A DNA stretch of 64,000 bases from DASQPA01 sp963757335 (GTDB taxonomy: Bacteria; Acidobacteriota; Thermoanaerobaculia; Multivoradales; UBA5704): positions 1,116,001 through 1,180,000 of the forward strand of contig CAVWRJ010000025.1 of assembly GCA_963757335.1 (NCBI GenBank), written 5' to 3'. Shown in pieces: positions 1 to 8,041 of the stretch. How positions within the stretch are numbered: position 1 is the stretch's first letter; every line of letters starts with the position of its first letter. The position numbers and the translations under genes are program-made. The notes under the pieces are model-generated. The model was given only the letters and a program-made list of their open reading frames with translations, was not told where the DNA came from and did not search any database.

Positions 1-370
1 CGCGGATGAGGAGGGGTCCCAGGAAGACGGTGACGAGCGAGGTCAGCTCGGAGAGGCTCCCGGCGCTCGCCCGCGGCTCCGACGAGGCGACGACCGCGGC
101 CGCGAGGAGGAGCACGTAGAGCCCCAAGGGGCGATAGAGCGACCGCAGCTTCCGCCAGGGGATGACCGCTCCGCGCAGGGCAAAGGGAGAGGTCAGGATC
201 GTCAGGCCGAGGAAGATGTTCGAGAGCGCAATGCCGAACACCGTGAGCAGGTGGAGGGCGTAGAAACGGCGCGCCCAGAGAATGACGCGCGACCCCGGGC
301 CGCTGGCGAGGGCCGGGGCAGGAATGGAAGACGCTTCCGGTGCGGAGCTCTGTACGGGGATCAAGGCCAC
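1..370 (-). CDS. O-antigen ligase-like membrane protein, N-terminal part (runs off the window)
   Basis: Reading the minus strand from a GTG at 370 gives an open frame to the window edge, about 123 residues. After a short Ala/Pro-rich leader, a hydrophobic helix (about residues 38-62, containing FGIALSNIFLGLTIL) is followed by a basic loop, a second helix (LYVLLLAAAVVA) and a third (LVTVFLGPLLI). The ALSNIFLGL pattern and helix spacing resemble the N-terminus of O-antigen ligase/polymerase (Wzy/WaaL-type) proteins, which join polysaccharide to lipid at the periplasmic face. It is divergent from an ArnT-like transferase, which fits envelope glycan work. No ATG is available and the ribosome site is weak, so the start is uncertain. 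The identity rests on the helix pattern only. Confidence 0.5.
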   Translation of the reverse strand, partial: MALIPVQSSAPEASSIPAPALASGPGSRVILWARRFYALHLLTVFGIALSNIFLGLTILTSPFALRGAVIPWRKLRSLYRPLGLYVLLLAAAVVASSEPRASAGSLSELTSLVTVFLGPLLIR

Positions 371-489
371 GGCTTTACGACGGGCTCCAGGAGTAGGGCC
401 GGGTTCGGGGCGCGGTGGCGAGACTAAGAGAAGGGCGGGCGGCAGTCAATCGGCAGTCCCTCTTGCGACCCCATGCTAGATTGCCCGCC

Positions 490-2208
490 ATGCTCGAACC
501 CGCGGGATCTGTCGCCAGCGCCCCGGAGTTTCGTCCCGCGCTGATCGCCGGCCTCGTCCTCGCCCTCCTCCTCTGCTTCGCCGGGCTCGGGCGCTCGCTG
601 TGGAGCCCGGACGAGCCGACCGGCGCCGCCGTGGGCCGGGCGATGCTCGCGACCGGCGACCTCGTCGTGCCGCGCTTGAACGGTCAGCCCTTCCTGGAGA
701 AGCCCCCCCTCTACTGGTGGGTGCAGGTCCTCTCGCTCCGGACCTTCGGGATCGCCGCCGCCGCGGCGCGGCTCCCCTCGGCCCTCTTCGGAGCGCTGAC
801 GCTCCTCGCCGCCTGGGCCCTCGGCCGGCGCTTCGGGCCCCGGCCGGCGCTCCTCGCCCCGCTCGTCCTCGCCTCGACCGTCCTCTTCGTGGAGGAGACC
901 GGCCGGGTGGTCGTCGACCCCGCACTCGCCTTCTTCGTCGCCCTGGTCCATCTCGGTTTCGCGCAGCTCGCCGAACCGCGCTCGCCAGGCGAGCGACGGG
1001 GATCGATCCTCCTTATCGCCCTGGCGCTCCCCTTGGCCTTCCTCGCCAAGGGAGTGGTGGCGCTCGGCCTCGGGGCGGGGCCGCCGGTCCTCTATCTCCT
1101 GGCGACCCGGCGGGGCAGGGCGTTCCGCGACCTCTGGCCCGTCGCCGCCCTCGGTCTCCCCCTCTTCGCCCTCATCGTCCTCCCCTGGGCGTTGGCCCTC
1201 TATCACCACGGCGGCTGGCCGGCGATCCAGGAGTGTCTGCTCAACAACACGGCGGGGCGCTTCCTCAAGAACCAGGCCGGAAGGGTCTACGGGCACCGCC
1301 AGCCGCCCTGGTACTACCTGACGATCGCCCCCGCCGTCCTCCTCCCCTGGACGCTCGCCGTGCCGGCGATGCTCAAGGCCGGCGTCCTCCGGAGGGGCAC
1401 CGGCGAGCCCGGGAGCGATTCCCGGCGGCTCCTCTTCTCCACCGTCTGCGTCGGTATCGTCCTCCTCTCGCTCGCCGCCAGCAAGCGGGAGCTCTATCTC
1501 CTGCCGCTCCTCCCCGCCTTCGCCGCCTGCGTCGCCTGGTGGCTCGACGGCGCCACCCGACAGCAGGAGGGCCGGAGCTGGGACCGCCCCACTCTCCTCG
1601 CTCTCCTCGGCCTCGGAGCCGCTCTCCCTCTCCTCCTCTGGGGGATCGCCGTCTTCGTACGGGTGTCCCCGCCCCGCCAGGCCGCCCTGGCGCCGCTCCA
1701 GGAGGCTCTCTCGCCGGGAGTGCTCGCCGCCTGGGGAGTCGCGGCCCTGGCGATCTCGGGGACCGCGGCCCGCGGGTTCGTCCGTGGCCGGCGCGCCACC
1801 TCCTCCCCGGGCCCAGCCCGGGTGCTCCTCCCTTTCCTCCTCCTCTTTTTAGCCGTGCAGACAGGGGTCAAAGCAGCGGTCGATCCCGTGAAGAGCCTGG
1901 ACGACCTGACCGCCGCCATCGCCCGGCTCGCGCCGGGAACCGAGCCCGTCCCCGCCTACCTGCCGCCGCGCCAGTCGAGCGAAAGCCTGTTCGGGATCGT
2001 CGGGTTCAACTTGAACCGGCGGACATTGCCCTTGACGACTCCCGAGGAGGTTCAGGAGTACTTCGCGGGACACCCAGGAGCGCGAGTCGTATTCAGGATG
2101 GAAGAGGCGCGGCAGCTGCCGCCCGAGCTGCGCGGCCGGTTGCGCTTCCTCTACGACGAGACGGGGAAGAAGGCGGCGCCGTTTGGGATTGCGGAGTATT
2201 CAGGCTGA
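490..2208 (+). CDS. ArnT-like GT-C glycosyltransferase (PMT/GT83 superfamily)
   Basis: Predicted integral membrane transferase of 572 residues that uses a polyprenyl-phosphate sugar donor on the periplasmic side. The first helix (about 18-34) is followed directly by the acidic catalytic pair D41-E42 in SPDEPTGAA, then PRLNGQPFLEKPPLYWW, the classic first periplasmic loop of the ArnT/PMT family. About ten more hydrophobic helices follow, then a soluble C-terminal tail (from about residue 480). The ATG at 490 is preferred to an upstream in-frame ATG at 415 because the first 25 residues of the longer form are basic and unlike the family. Lipid A or another envelope glycan is the likely acceptor. 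The actual sugar cannot be read from sequence. Confidence 0.85.
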   Translation: MLEPAGSVASAPEFRPALIAGLVLALLLCFAGLGRSLWSPDEPTGAAVGRAMLATGDLVVPRLNGQPFLEKPPLYWWVQVLSLRTFGIAAAAARLPSALFGALTLLAAWALGRRFGPRPALLAPLVLASTVLFVEETGRVVVDPALAFFVALVHLGFAQLAEPRSPGERRGSILLIALALPLAFLAKGVVALGLGAGPPVLYLLATRRGRAFRDLWPVAALGLPLFALIVLPWALALYHHGGWPAIQECLLNNTAGRFLKNQAGRVYGHRQPPWYYLTIAPAVLLPWTLAVPAMLKAGVLRRGTGEPGSDSRRLLFSTVCVGIVLLSLAASKRELYLLPLLPAFAACVAWWLDGATRQQEGRSWDRPTLLALLGLGAALPLLLWGIAVFVRVSPPRQAALAPLQEALSPGVLAAWGVAALAISGTAARGFVRGRRATSSPGPARVLLPFLLLFLAVQTGVKAAVDPVKSLDDLTAAIARLAPGTEPVPAYLPPRQSSESLFGIVGFNLNRRTLPLTTPEEVQEYFAGHPGARVVFRMEEARQLPPELRGRLRFLYDETGKKAAPFGIAEYSG

Positions 2209-2255
2209 CAGACCGAAAACGGGATCTTTCGTGTGCATCCGGAGAGCGGTTCCGT

Positions 2256-2849
2256 TCATCCCTGCCCCCCACCCCTCTTCCGCCGCCGCCGCCCCTGCTC
2301 GACGAGCTTCTCGGCCCGACGGGCGCCGAAGCGGCCGAGCGGCTTGAACCGCTTGCCGTGAATCTCGTTGTAGGAGACAAAGAAGTGCTCGATTTCATCC
2401 ACGAGGACGGAGGAAAGACTCTTCAAAGCGCGGACGTCGGCGTGCTGGCGGGAGTGGCTGGCGACCGCGATCAGCCGGTCGTTCCGGGTCGCCTTGCCGT
2501 CCTCCTCCGTCTGCTCCGCCTCGATGACGCCGATCAGCCGGCAGTGCACGAGGCAGCCGGCGAAGGCGGGCTCCTCCATGAGGATCAGCACGTCCACGGG
2601 ATCGCCGTCAGGCGCCAGGGTCCCGGGGATGAAGCCGAAGTTGAACGGGAACGTCATGCCCTGGGGCAGCAGGCCGCCGAGCTTGAAGAGACCGGATTTC
2701 TCGTCGTAGTCGAACTTGGCCCCGCTCGCCTTGGGGGTCTCGACGATGACGACCAGGTCCCCGGATTCTTGGTCGTAGGTCTCTAAATCAACGATGCTGG
2801 GCAGGCCGGTTTTCTTGGGCAAGGCGTCTTCCTTTCCAGAGGTCGCCAT
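2256..2849 (-). CDS. ppa: Inorganic pyrophosphatase (family I)
   Basis: Cytoplasmic hydrolase that splits pyrophosphate to two phosphates and pulls biosynthetic reactions forward. It is 197 residues long. The metal-binding motif DGDPVDVL (about 81-88) is the family I signature DxDPxDxL, and FNFGFIPGT upstream matches the usual YPxNYGxIPxT active-site strand in a divergent form. The C-terminus ends in a very basic tail (RRRRKRGGG). It is the last gene of a minus-strand run, downstream of cmk with a 35-bp gap. The start is the only ATG that fits the domain boundary. An apparent much longer frame upstream is a shadow of cmk and rluB. Confidence 0.9.
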   Translation of the reverse strand: MATSGKEDALPKKTGLPSIVDLETYDQESGDLVVIVETPKASGAKFDYDEKSGLFKLGGLLPQGMTFPFNFGFIPGTLAPDGDPVDVLILMEEPAFAGCLVHCRLIGVIEAEQTEEDGKATRNDRLIAVASHSRQHADVRALKSLSSVLVDEIEHFFVSYNEIHGKRFKPLGRFGARRAEKLVEQGRRRRKRGGGQG

Positions 2850-2884
2850 CCCATGCAAAGACCCGGCCGGGATGGATCCCCGAC

Positions 2885-3562
2885 CTACCCCCGGCCCTCG
2901 ATCGCCCCCGCCATCCGCTCCACCACCTCCTCGACCGAGAGGTCCGAGGCATCGACGAACGTGTAGCTGGCATCGCGGGTCAGCGGCGAGTCGGCGCGGG
3001 TGGTGTCCCGGTGGTCGCGTTCGGTGATCTCCTCGACCACTTCCTCCAGGGGGACCTCGCGGCCGGCGGCCTGGAGCTCGTCGTGGCGGCGCTTGAAACG
3101 GACCTCCGAGCGGGCGTCGAGGAAGAACTTGTAGGGCGTCTCGGGGAAGACGCGGGTGCCGATGTCGCGCCCTTCCAGGACGCCGCCGAAGTGGCGGGCG
3201 GCGTCGTGCTGCAGGGCGACCAGGCGCTGGCGGACCCCGGTATGGGCGGAGACCACCGAGGACGCCGCTCCCACCTCGGGGGTGCGGATGCGGGACTCGA
3301 CGGGCGCGCCGTCGAGGAGGACGTCGAAGCTGCCGTCGGCGCACCGGTCGAGGCCGAGGGTGGTCTCCTGCACCAGCCGCTCGACCTCCGCGCGGTCGTG
3401 GGGGTCCACCCCGGAGTCGAGGACCTTCAAGGCGATGGCCCGGTACATGGCGCCGGTGTCGAGGAAGGGGATCGAGAGGCGGCTCGCCAGCCGGCGCGCC
3501 ACCGTGCTCTTGCCGACCCCCGAGGGGCCGTCGATGGCGACGACGATGGGCTCGGTTGCCAT
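2885..3562 (-). CDS. cmk: Cytidylate kinase
   Basis: Phosphorylates CMP and dCMP with ATP in the cytoplasm (pyrimidine nucleotide salvage and turnover). It is 225 residues, normal for the family. The P-loop GPSGVGKST is at residues 12-20, the substrate motif FLDTGAMYRA at 33-42, and GRDIGTRVFP, the conserved NMP-binding segment, lies near 125-134. The ATG overlaps the rluB stop by one base (TGATG), so the two genes are almost certainly translationally coupled. The order rluB-cmk-ppa is compact and co-directional. Confidence 0.95.
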   Translation of the reverse strand: MATEPIVVAIDGPSGVGKSTVARRLASRLSIPFLDTGAMYRAIALKVLDSGVDPHDRAEVERLVQETTLGLDRCADGSFDVLLDGAPVESRIRTPEVGAASSVVSAHTGVRQRLVALQHDAARHFGGVLEGRDIGTRVFPETPYKFFLDARSEVRFKRRHDELQAAGREVPLEEVVEEITERDHRDTTRADSPLTRDASYTFVDASDLSVEEVVERMAGAIEGRG

Positions 3563-4683
3563 CAGCGGGGGCTCTTGGAAGGCCGGGAGGAGGGCCGGCG
3601 GGAAGGCGTCCTGGGAGAAGCCGAGGTCGTCGCCGGGCGGCGCTTAGCAGCCGGCTTCGCTCCCGGTGCCGGACGTTTTGTCGCGGGGCGCTTCTGAGAG
3701 GTCGTGGATTTCGCCGGCCTGGCCGGCGGCCGCTCGCCTCCTCTCGCGGGTGCCGAGCGTCTCGCCGGCTTCGCCGCCGGTTTCGCCGACTTCGCCGGCC
3801 TGGCCGAGCCCTCCGCGGGGCCCTTGCGGGAGGCCGCCAGGCGCTTGGCCGCCGGCCTGGCATCGGGGGCGAGCGGTGCCAGGCGCTTCGCCGGCGACTT
3901 TGCCGGCCTTGGGGCCCGCTTGACCCCGCGGGTGGTCTGGCGCTCGCGGGTCGAACGGCGGAGCAGCTCGACTTCGCGCTCGGTGAGCTCGCGGAGCGAG
4001 CCGACCGGCAGCTCGGGAGCGTGGATGGGGCCGATCGCTACCCGGCGGAGCTTCTGGACCGGGTGACCGATGCGCTCGAACATGTCGCGGATCTGCCGCG
4101 TCCGTCCCTCGGCGAGCTCGACGATCCACCAGGAGTTGGCGGTGTCCGCCGCCCGGCGCGCCACCGGCCGCGGGGTGATCCGGCAGGGCGAGGTGCGCTT
4201 CCCGTCGAGCAGGATACCGGCCTCCAGGCGGGCGATGTCGCCCTCCTCCGGGTGCCCCTTGAGCTTGGCCTCGTAGGTCTTGACGCAACCGTAGCGCGGG
4301 TGGGCGACGTGCTGCGCGAAGTCGCCGTCGTCGGTCAAGAGGATCAGCCCCTCGGTCAAGAAGTCGAGCCGCCCCACCGGCACCACGGCCTTGCGCATCG
4401 CCGGGGGCACCAGGTCGAGCACCGTCGGACGCCCCTCGGGGTCGTTGACGGTCGACATCACACCGCGCGGCTTGTTGAGCAGCAGGTAGCGGTGGGCGCC
4501 GGTCTTGGGGAGGACCCGCTTGCCGTCGAGCTTGATGGCGTCGCGCTCGACGTCCGCCTTGTCGCCGATCTCCGCCAGCTTGCCGTTGATCGTCACCCGC
4601 GCCTCGCGGATCAGATCCTCCACCTTGCGCCGCGACGCCACTCCCGCTCGCGCCAGGATCTTCTGCAACCGCTCCTCGCTCAT
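3562..4683 (-). CDS. rluB: 23S rRNA pseudouridine synthase, RluB/RsuA family, with basic tail
   Basis: Isomerises a uridine in rRNA to pseudouridine. Residues 1-60 are an S4 RNA-binding domain (EERLQKILARAGVASRRK start). The synthase domain follows, with the catalytic Asp107 in the GRLD motif and LLTDDGD just after. The typical family protein ends near residue 240. Here about 130 extra residues, almost all Lys, Arg, Ala and Pro, form a disordered basic tail resembling histone H1-like tails, probably extra nonspecific RNA contact. It follows scpB by 3 bp, the usual scpA-scpB-rluB-cmk order. The exact target base (U2605 for RluB in E. coli) is inferred from family and synteny. Confidence 0.9.
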   Translation of the reverse strand: MSEERLQKILARAGVASRRKVEDLIREARVTINGKLAEIGDKADVERDAIKLDGKRVLPKTGAHRYLLLNKPRGVMSTVNDPEGRPTVLDLVPPAMRKAVVPVGRLDFLTEGLILLTDDGDFAQHVAHPRYGCVKTYEAKLKGHPEEGDIARLEAGILLDGKRTSPCRITPRPVARRAADTANSWWIVELAEGRTRQIRDMFERIGHPVQKLRRVAIGPIHAPELPVGSLRELTEREVELLRRSTRERQTTRGVKRAPRPAKSPAKRLAPLAPDARPAAKRLAASRKGPAEGSARPAKSAKPAAKPARRSAPARGGERPPARPAKSTTSQKRPATKRPAPGAKPAAKRRPATTSASPRTPSRRPSSRPSKSPR

Positions 4684-4686
4684 GGT

Positions 4687-5454
4687 CTAGACCTCCACCT
4701 CGTCGGCGAGCGGCTCCTCTGCCGTCTCGGTGTCCTCCGGGCTCTCCCGGTCTTCCTCCGCTTGTACCGATTCCGGTTCCGGCGCCTCGGCCGCCGCCTC
4801 CTCGATCGCCGCGGCCTCGCGGAGGATCTGCTCCTCGCGGTCCTCCCGCCCCTCCAGAACCCCGGGGTCGCCGCCCGTCCCCTCCCCGCCGCCGCCCCCC
4901 TCGACCATACTGCCGAAGGTCTCCTCGAACTCTTCCAACGGCGGCAGGTCTTTCAGGCTGTTCAACCCGAAGTGGACGAGGAACTCCCGGGTCGTGCCGT
5001 AGAGGAAGGGCTTGCCCACCACCTCTTTTCGCCCCACGATACGGACCAGCCGCTTTTCGAGCAGGGTCTTGATCACCCCGGCCGGGCTGACGCTCCGCAG
5101 CTCCTGGATCTCGGGCCCGGTGATCGGCTGGCGGTAGGCGACGATCGCCAGGGTCTCTAGCGATGCCATCGAGAGCTTGTTCCCCCCTGCCACCTCGAAG
5201 AAGCGGCGGAGGTAGGAGACCATCTCGGGCCGGGTGACGAGCCGCACCCCGCCCGCCACCTCCTCCGCCATGATCCCCCGGCCCGGGGTCTCGCCGTCGC
5301 TGGAGTAGCGGGAGAGCACCGCTGCCAGGGCGGCCTCCGCCTCGGCGCGCTCCTCCTCCTCGAAGAGGTCGAAAAGCCGGGTCCGCGACACCGGCTCCGA
5401 GGAGACGAAGAGAACCGCCTCCAACACCGCCTCCATCTCGCCCCTCTCCGTCAT
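4687..5454 (-). CDS. scpB: Segregation and condensation protein B
   Basis: Forms the SMC-ScpA-ScpB condensin complex that compacts and segregates the chromosome. It has 255 residues. Residues 1-175 are the two winged-helix domains, with LAIVAYRQPITGPEIQELR, the highly conserved ScpB segment, near 100-120. From about 190 the protein becomes a Glu/Asp/Ala-rich acidic tail. The start overlaps the scpA stop by 4 bp (ATGA). Confidence 0.93.
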   Translation of the reverse strand: MTERGEMEAVLEAVLFVSSEPVSRTRLFDLFEEEERAEAEAALAAVLSRYSSDGETPGRGIMAEEVAGGVRLVTRPEMVSYLRRFFEVAGGNKLSMASLETLAIVAYRQPITGPEIQELRSVSPAGVIKTLLEKRLVRIVGRKEVVGKPFLYGTTREFLVHFGLNSLKDLPPLEEFEETFGSMVEGGGGGEGTGGDPGVLEGREDREEQILREAAAIEEAAAEAPEPESVQAEEDRESPEDTETAEEPLADEVEV

Positions 5455-6272
5455 CCCCCGATCCCCTCCAGATCCTCGGCCCCCACCGCCCGGGTCGTAC
5501 GATAGAGGAGGATCTCCCCGAGTTCGGTCTGGTGGATGCGGACGAGGTTCAAGCGCGCGAGCTCCAGGATGGCGAGAAAAGCGGCGATCGCCTCGGACCG
5601 GCAGCTCCGGTGCTTCAAGTCGTCGATGAAGTCGTACGGCCGGCCCGCCCCGAGCTCGCTTAAGAGACGGTCGATCTGGCCGCGCACCGACCAGGTCTCG
5701 CCCGAGATCTGAAGCGGCGGCGGATGCTCCTTGTCGTAGCGGCCGAGGACGTTCTTGAGCGCCCCCAGGAGATCGAAGAGCGACACCTCTCCCAGGTCGA
5801 CCTGCTGCGGCTCCTCGCCCTCCTCGGTGGGCGCCTCCTCGAAGCTGGGCTGCGGCGCCTTGCGGGTGAAGATGCCGAGCCGCAGGCGGTCCGTTTCGCC
5901 GAACGACTGCGCCACCTCCTTCATCCGCCGATATTCGAGCAGGCGTTCGACCAGGTCCTGGCGCGGGTCCTCCTCGGGCTCGCCGGTGGCGCTGGTCGCC
6001 GGCCGGGGCAGGAGGAGCTTCGACTTCAGATGGATGAGGACCGCCGCCTCGTAGATGTACTCGCCGGCGATGTCCAGGTTCAGGTCCTCCATCAGCCGCA
6101 GGTACTCGTGGAACTGGTCGCAGATCGTCGCCACCGGGATGTCGGTGATCTCCACCCGGTTGATCTTGATCAGGTGGAGGAGGAGGTCGAGCGGCCCCTC
6201 GAAGATCGGCAGGTGGACCCGCCAGGACTCGGGGAGGGCGGCCGGCCCATCCGGCTTGGGTGCATGGCTCAT
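5451..6272 (-). CDS. scpA: Segregation and condensation protein A (kleisin)
   Basis: Kleisin subunit bridging the SMC heads with ScpB. It has 273 residues. The N-terminal HLPIFEGPLDLLLHLI motif (about 20-35) is diagnostic, followed by the helix ending with YIYEAAVLIHLKSKLLLP. The C-terminal winged helix (about 205-265) carries FLAILELARLN. It overlaps scpB (3') and trpS (5') by 4 bp each, so it belongs to one coupled transcription unit. Confidence 0.93.
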   Translation of the reverse strand: MSHAPKPDGPAALPESWRVHLPIFEGPLDLLLHLIKINRVEITDIPVATICDQFHEYLRLMEDLNLDIAGEYIYEAAVLIHLKSKLLLPRPATSATGEPEEDPRQDLVERLLEYRRMKEVAQSFGETDRLRLGIFTRKAPQPSFEEAPTEEGEEPQQVDLGEVSLFDLLGALKNVLGRYDKEHPPPLQISGETWSVRGQIDRLLSELGAGRPYDFIDDLKHRSCRSEAIAAFLAILELARLNLVRIHQTELGEILLYRTTRAVGAEDLEGIGG

Positions 6273-7321
6273 GGCACGATCGCCGGGTTGGCTTTAGCCG
6301 CCTGCTCGACCAGGTGGTGGTAGTCGAAGGAGATCGCCCGGCGCACCAGCTCCATCGTCTCCGCCGCCCGCTCCCGCGCCTTCTTCGAGCCCTCGACCAG
6401 GATGTCGAAGAGGGTGTCGCGGTCGCTTACGAGCTCCTCCCGGCGCTTCCTGAACGGTTCGAGGTAGCCGATGATCTGCTCGGCGAGGAGCTTTTTGTCG
6501 TCGACGCAGCCGATCTCCGCCGCCCGGCACTGGACCGCCACCCGCTCCTGCATCTCCACGGGTGAGAGCAGCTTGTGGAACTCGTAGAGGTTACAGACCT
6601 CGGGCCGCCCGGGGTCCTTGCGGCGCAGGCGCTGGGGATCGGTGAACATCTCCATGCACTTCTTGCGGATGACCTCGGGCGGGTCGGAGAGGTTGATGGC
6701 GTTGCCGTAGCTCTTCGACATCTTCCGCCCGTCGATCCCCGGCACCTTGGCGGCCGGGGTGAACAGGCCCTGCGGCTCGGGGAAGACCTCGCCGTAGAGG
6801 CCGTTGAAGCGGCGGGTGATCTCGCGGCTGATCTCCAGATGGCTCGCCTGGTCCTCCCCCACCGGTACGAAGTGGGCGCGGTAGACGAGGATGTCGACCG
6901 TCTGGAGGACCGGGTAGCCGAGGAAGCCGTAGGTCGCGAGATCCTTGTTGTCGAGCTCTTTGATCTGCTCCTTGTAGGTCGGCACCCGCTCCAGCCAGCC
7001 GAGCGGGGTGAGCATCGACATCACGAGGTGGAGCTCGGCGTGCTCGGGGACCATCGACTGGATGAAGATCACCGACTTCTCGGGGTCGAGCCCGGCGGCG
7101 ATCCAGTCGACGACCATCTCCAGAGTGTTGGCGGCGATGGCCCGGGGATCTGCGTACTCGCTGGTCAGCGCGTGCCAGTCGGCGGCGAAGTAGTAGCAGC
7201 GATAGCGATCCTGCAGCTCGGCCCAGTTCTTGAGCGCCCCGAAGTAGTTGCCGAGGTGGATCTTGCCCGTCGAGCGCATCCCCGAGAGGACGATTTTGGG
7301 TTCCTGTCCGTTCACGTTCAC
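6269..7321 (-). CDS. trpS: Tryptophan-tRNA ligase
   Basis: Charges tRNA-Trp with tryptophan using ATP. It has 350 residues, the normal length for a class I bacterial TrpRS. The ATP-binding HIGH-like motif is HLGN at 22-25, inside TGKIHLGNYFGAL. The second signature KMSKS is at 200-204 (GRKMSKSYGN). The Rossmann core and the C-terminal helical anticodon-binding part are uninterrupted. It sits at the head of the scpA-scpB-rluB-cmk-ppa series and overlaps scpA by 4 bp. Confidence 0.96.
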   Translation of the reverse strand: MNVNGQEPKIVLSGMRSTGKIHLGNYFGALKNWAELQDRYRCYYFAADWHALTSEYADPRAIAANTLEMVVDWIAAGLDPEKSVIFIQSMVPEHAELHLVMSMLTPLGWLERVPTYKEQIKELDNKDLATYGFLGYPVLQTVDILVYRAHFVPVGEDQASHLEISREITRRFNGLYGEVFPEPQGLFTPAAKVPGIDGRKMSKSYGNAINLSDPPEVIRKKCMEMFTDPQRLRRKDPGRPEVCNLYEFHKLLSPVEMQERVAVQCRAAEIGCVDDKKLLAEQIIGYLEPFRKRREELVSDRDTLFDILVEGSKKARERAAETMELVRRAISFDYHHLVEQAAKANPAIVP

Positions 7322-7348
7322 GCCTCGATTCTAACCGCTCGCTTGAAG

Positions 7349-8041
7349 CTAGAGCTGGATGACCAGGCTAAGGACCACCGCCATGGGGAACATCAGCAGG
7401 GTGAGGACGCCGCAGACGCCCAGAAAGATCGCCACCATGAAGCCGTAGGGCTTGAGCGCCGCCCAGCGGTCGGCCCAGTCGGCGGGCAGAAGAAGGAGGG
7501 CGATCTGGCCGCCGTCGAGCGGCGGCAGGGGGATGAGGTGGAAGAGGGCGAGGAAGGCGTTGATGTAGGCCGCCTGCACCAGGGTAAAGACGATGGGAAA
7601 GCCGGCCAGGTGCGCCGCCTGGGGGAACTGGTGGAGCAGGGTGTAGGTGGCGGCCTGCCGCGCCGGATCGCCGAGCCGGTGGACGGCGAACGCCAGCGCC
7701 ACCGTGGCGACGGCGGAGAGCAGGAGATTGGCGATGGCGCCCGAGGCGGTCACGACGAGGTCGTCCCGCCAGGGGTCTTTCAAGTTCTTGACGAGGACCG
7801 GGGTCGGCCGGCCCCAGCCGAAGACCGGCCCGCCGAGGGCGAGGAGGAGGAGGGGGAGGAGCACCGAGCCCAGGGGGTCCAGGTGGCGGAGCGGATTGAG
7901 CGTCGCCCGGCCGAGGAGGGTCGCCGTGGGGTCGCCGCGCCGGCCCGCCATCCAGGCATGGGTCGCCTCGTGCACCGAGATCCCCAGAAGGAGGATGAGG
8001 AACTGCACGGCGCGGGTGAAGAGGGCGGTGCGGTCCATCAA
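7349..8041 (-). CDS. Site-2-protease-like M50 metallopeptidase
   Basis: Polytopic membrane zinc protease of 230 residues. The zinc site HEATH (24-28, an HExxH) lies in the first long helix. The downstream NPLRHLDPLGS loop and a C-terminal PLPPLDGG segment supply the third ligand region, matching short M50 peptidases. There are four to five hydrophobic helices and no PDZ domain, so it is the minimal family form (YwhC/sporulation-factor-IVFB type). The substrate is unknown. The ATG overlaps the stop of the upstream GT2 gene by 4 bp. trpS follows with a 27-bp gap, so it may be part of the same operon. Confidence 0.85.
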   Translation of the reverse strand: MMDRTALFTRAVQFLILLLGISVHEATHAWMAGRRGDPTATLLGRATLNPLRHLDPLGSVLLPLLLLALGGPVFGWGRPTPVLVKNLKDPWRDDLVVTASGAIANLLLSAVATVALAFAVHRLGDPARQAATYTLLHQFPQAAHLAGFPIVFTLVQAAYINAFLALFHLIPLPPLDGGQIALLLLPADWADRWAALKPYGFMVAIFLGVCGVLTLLMFPMAVVLSLVIQL

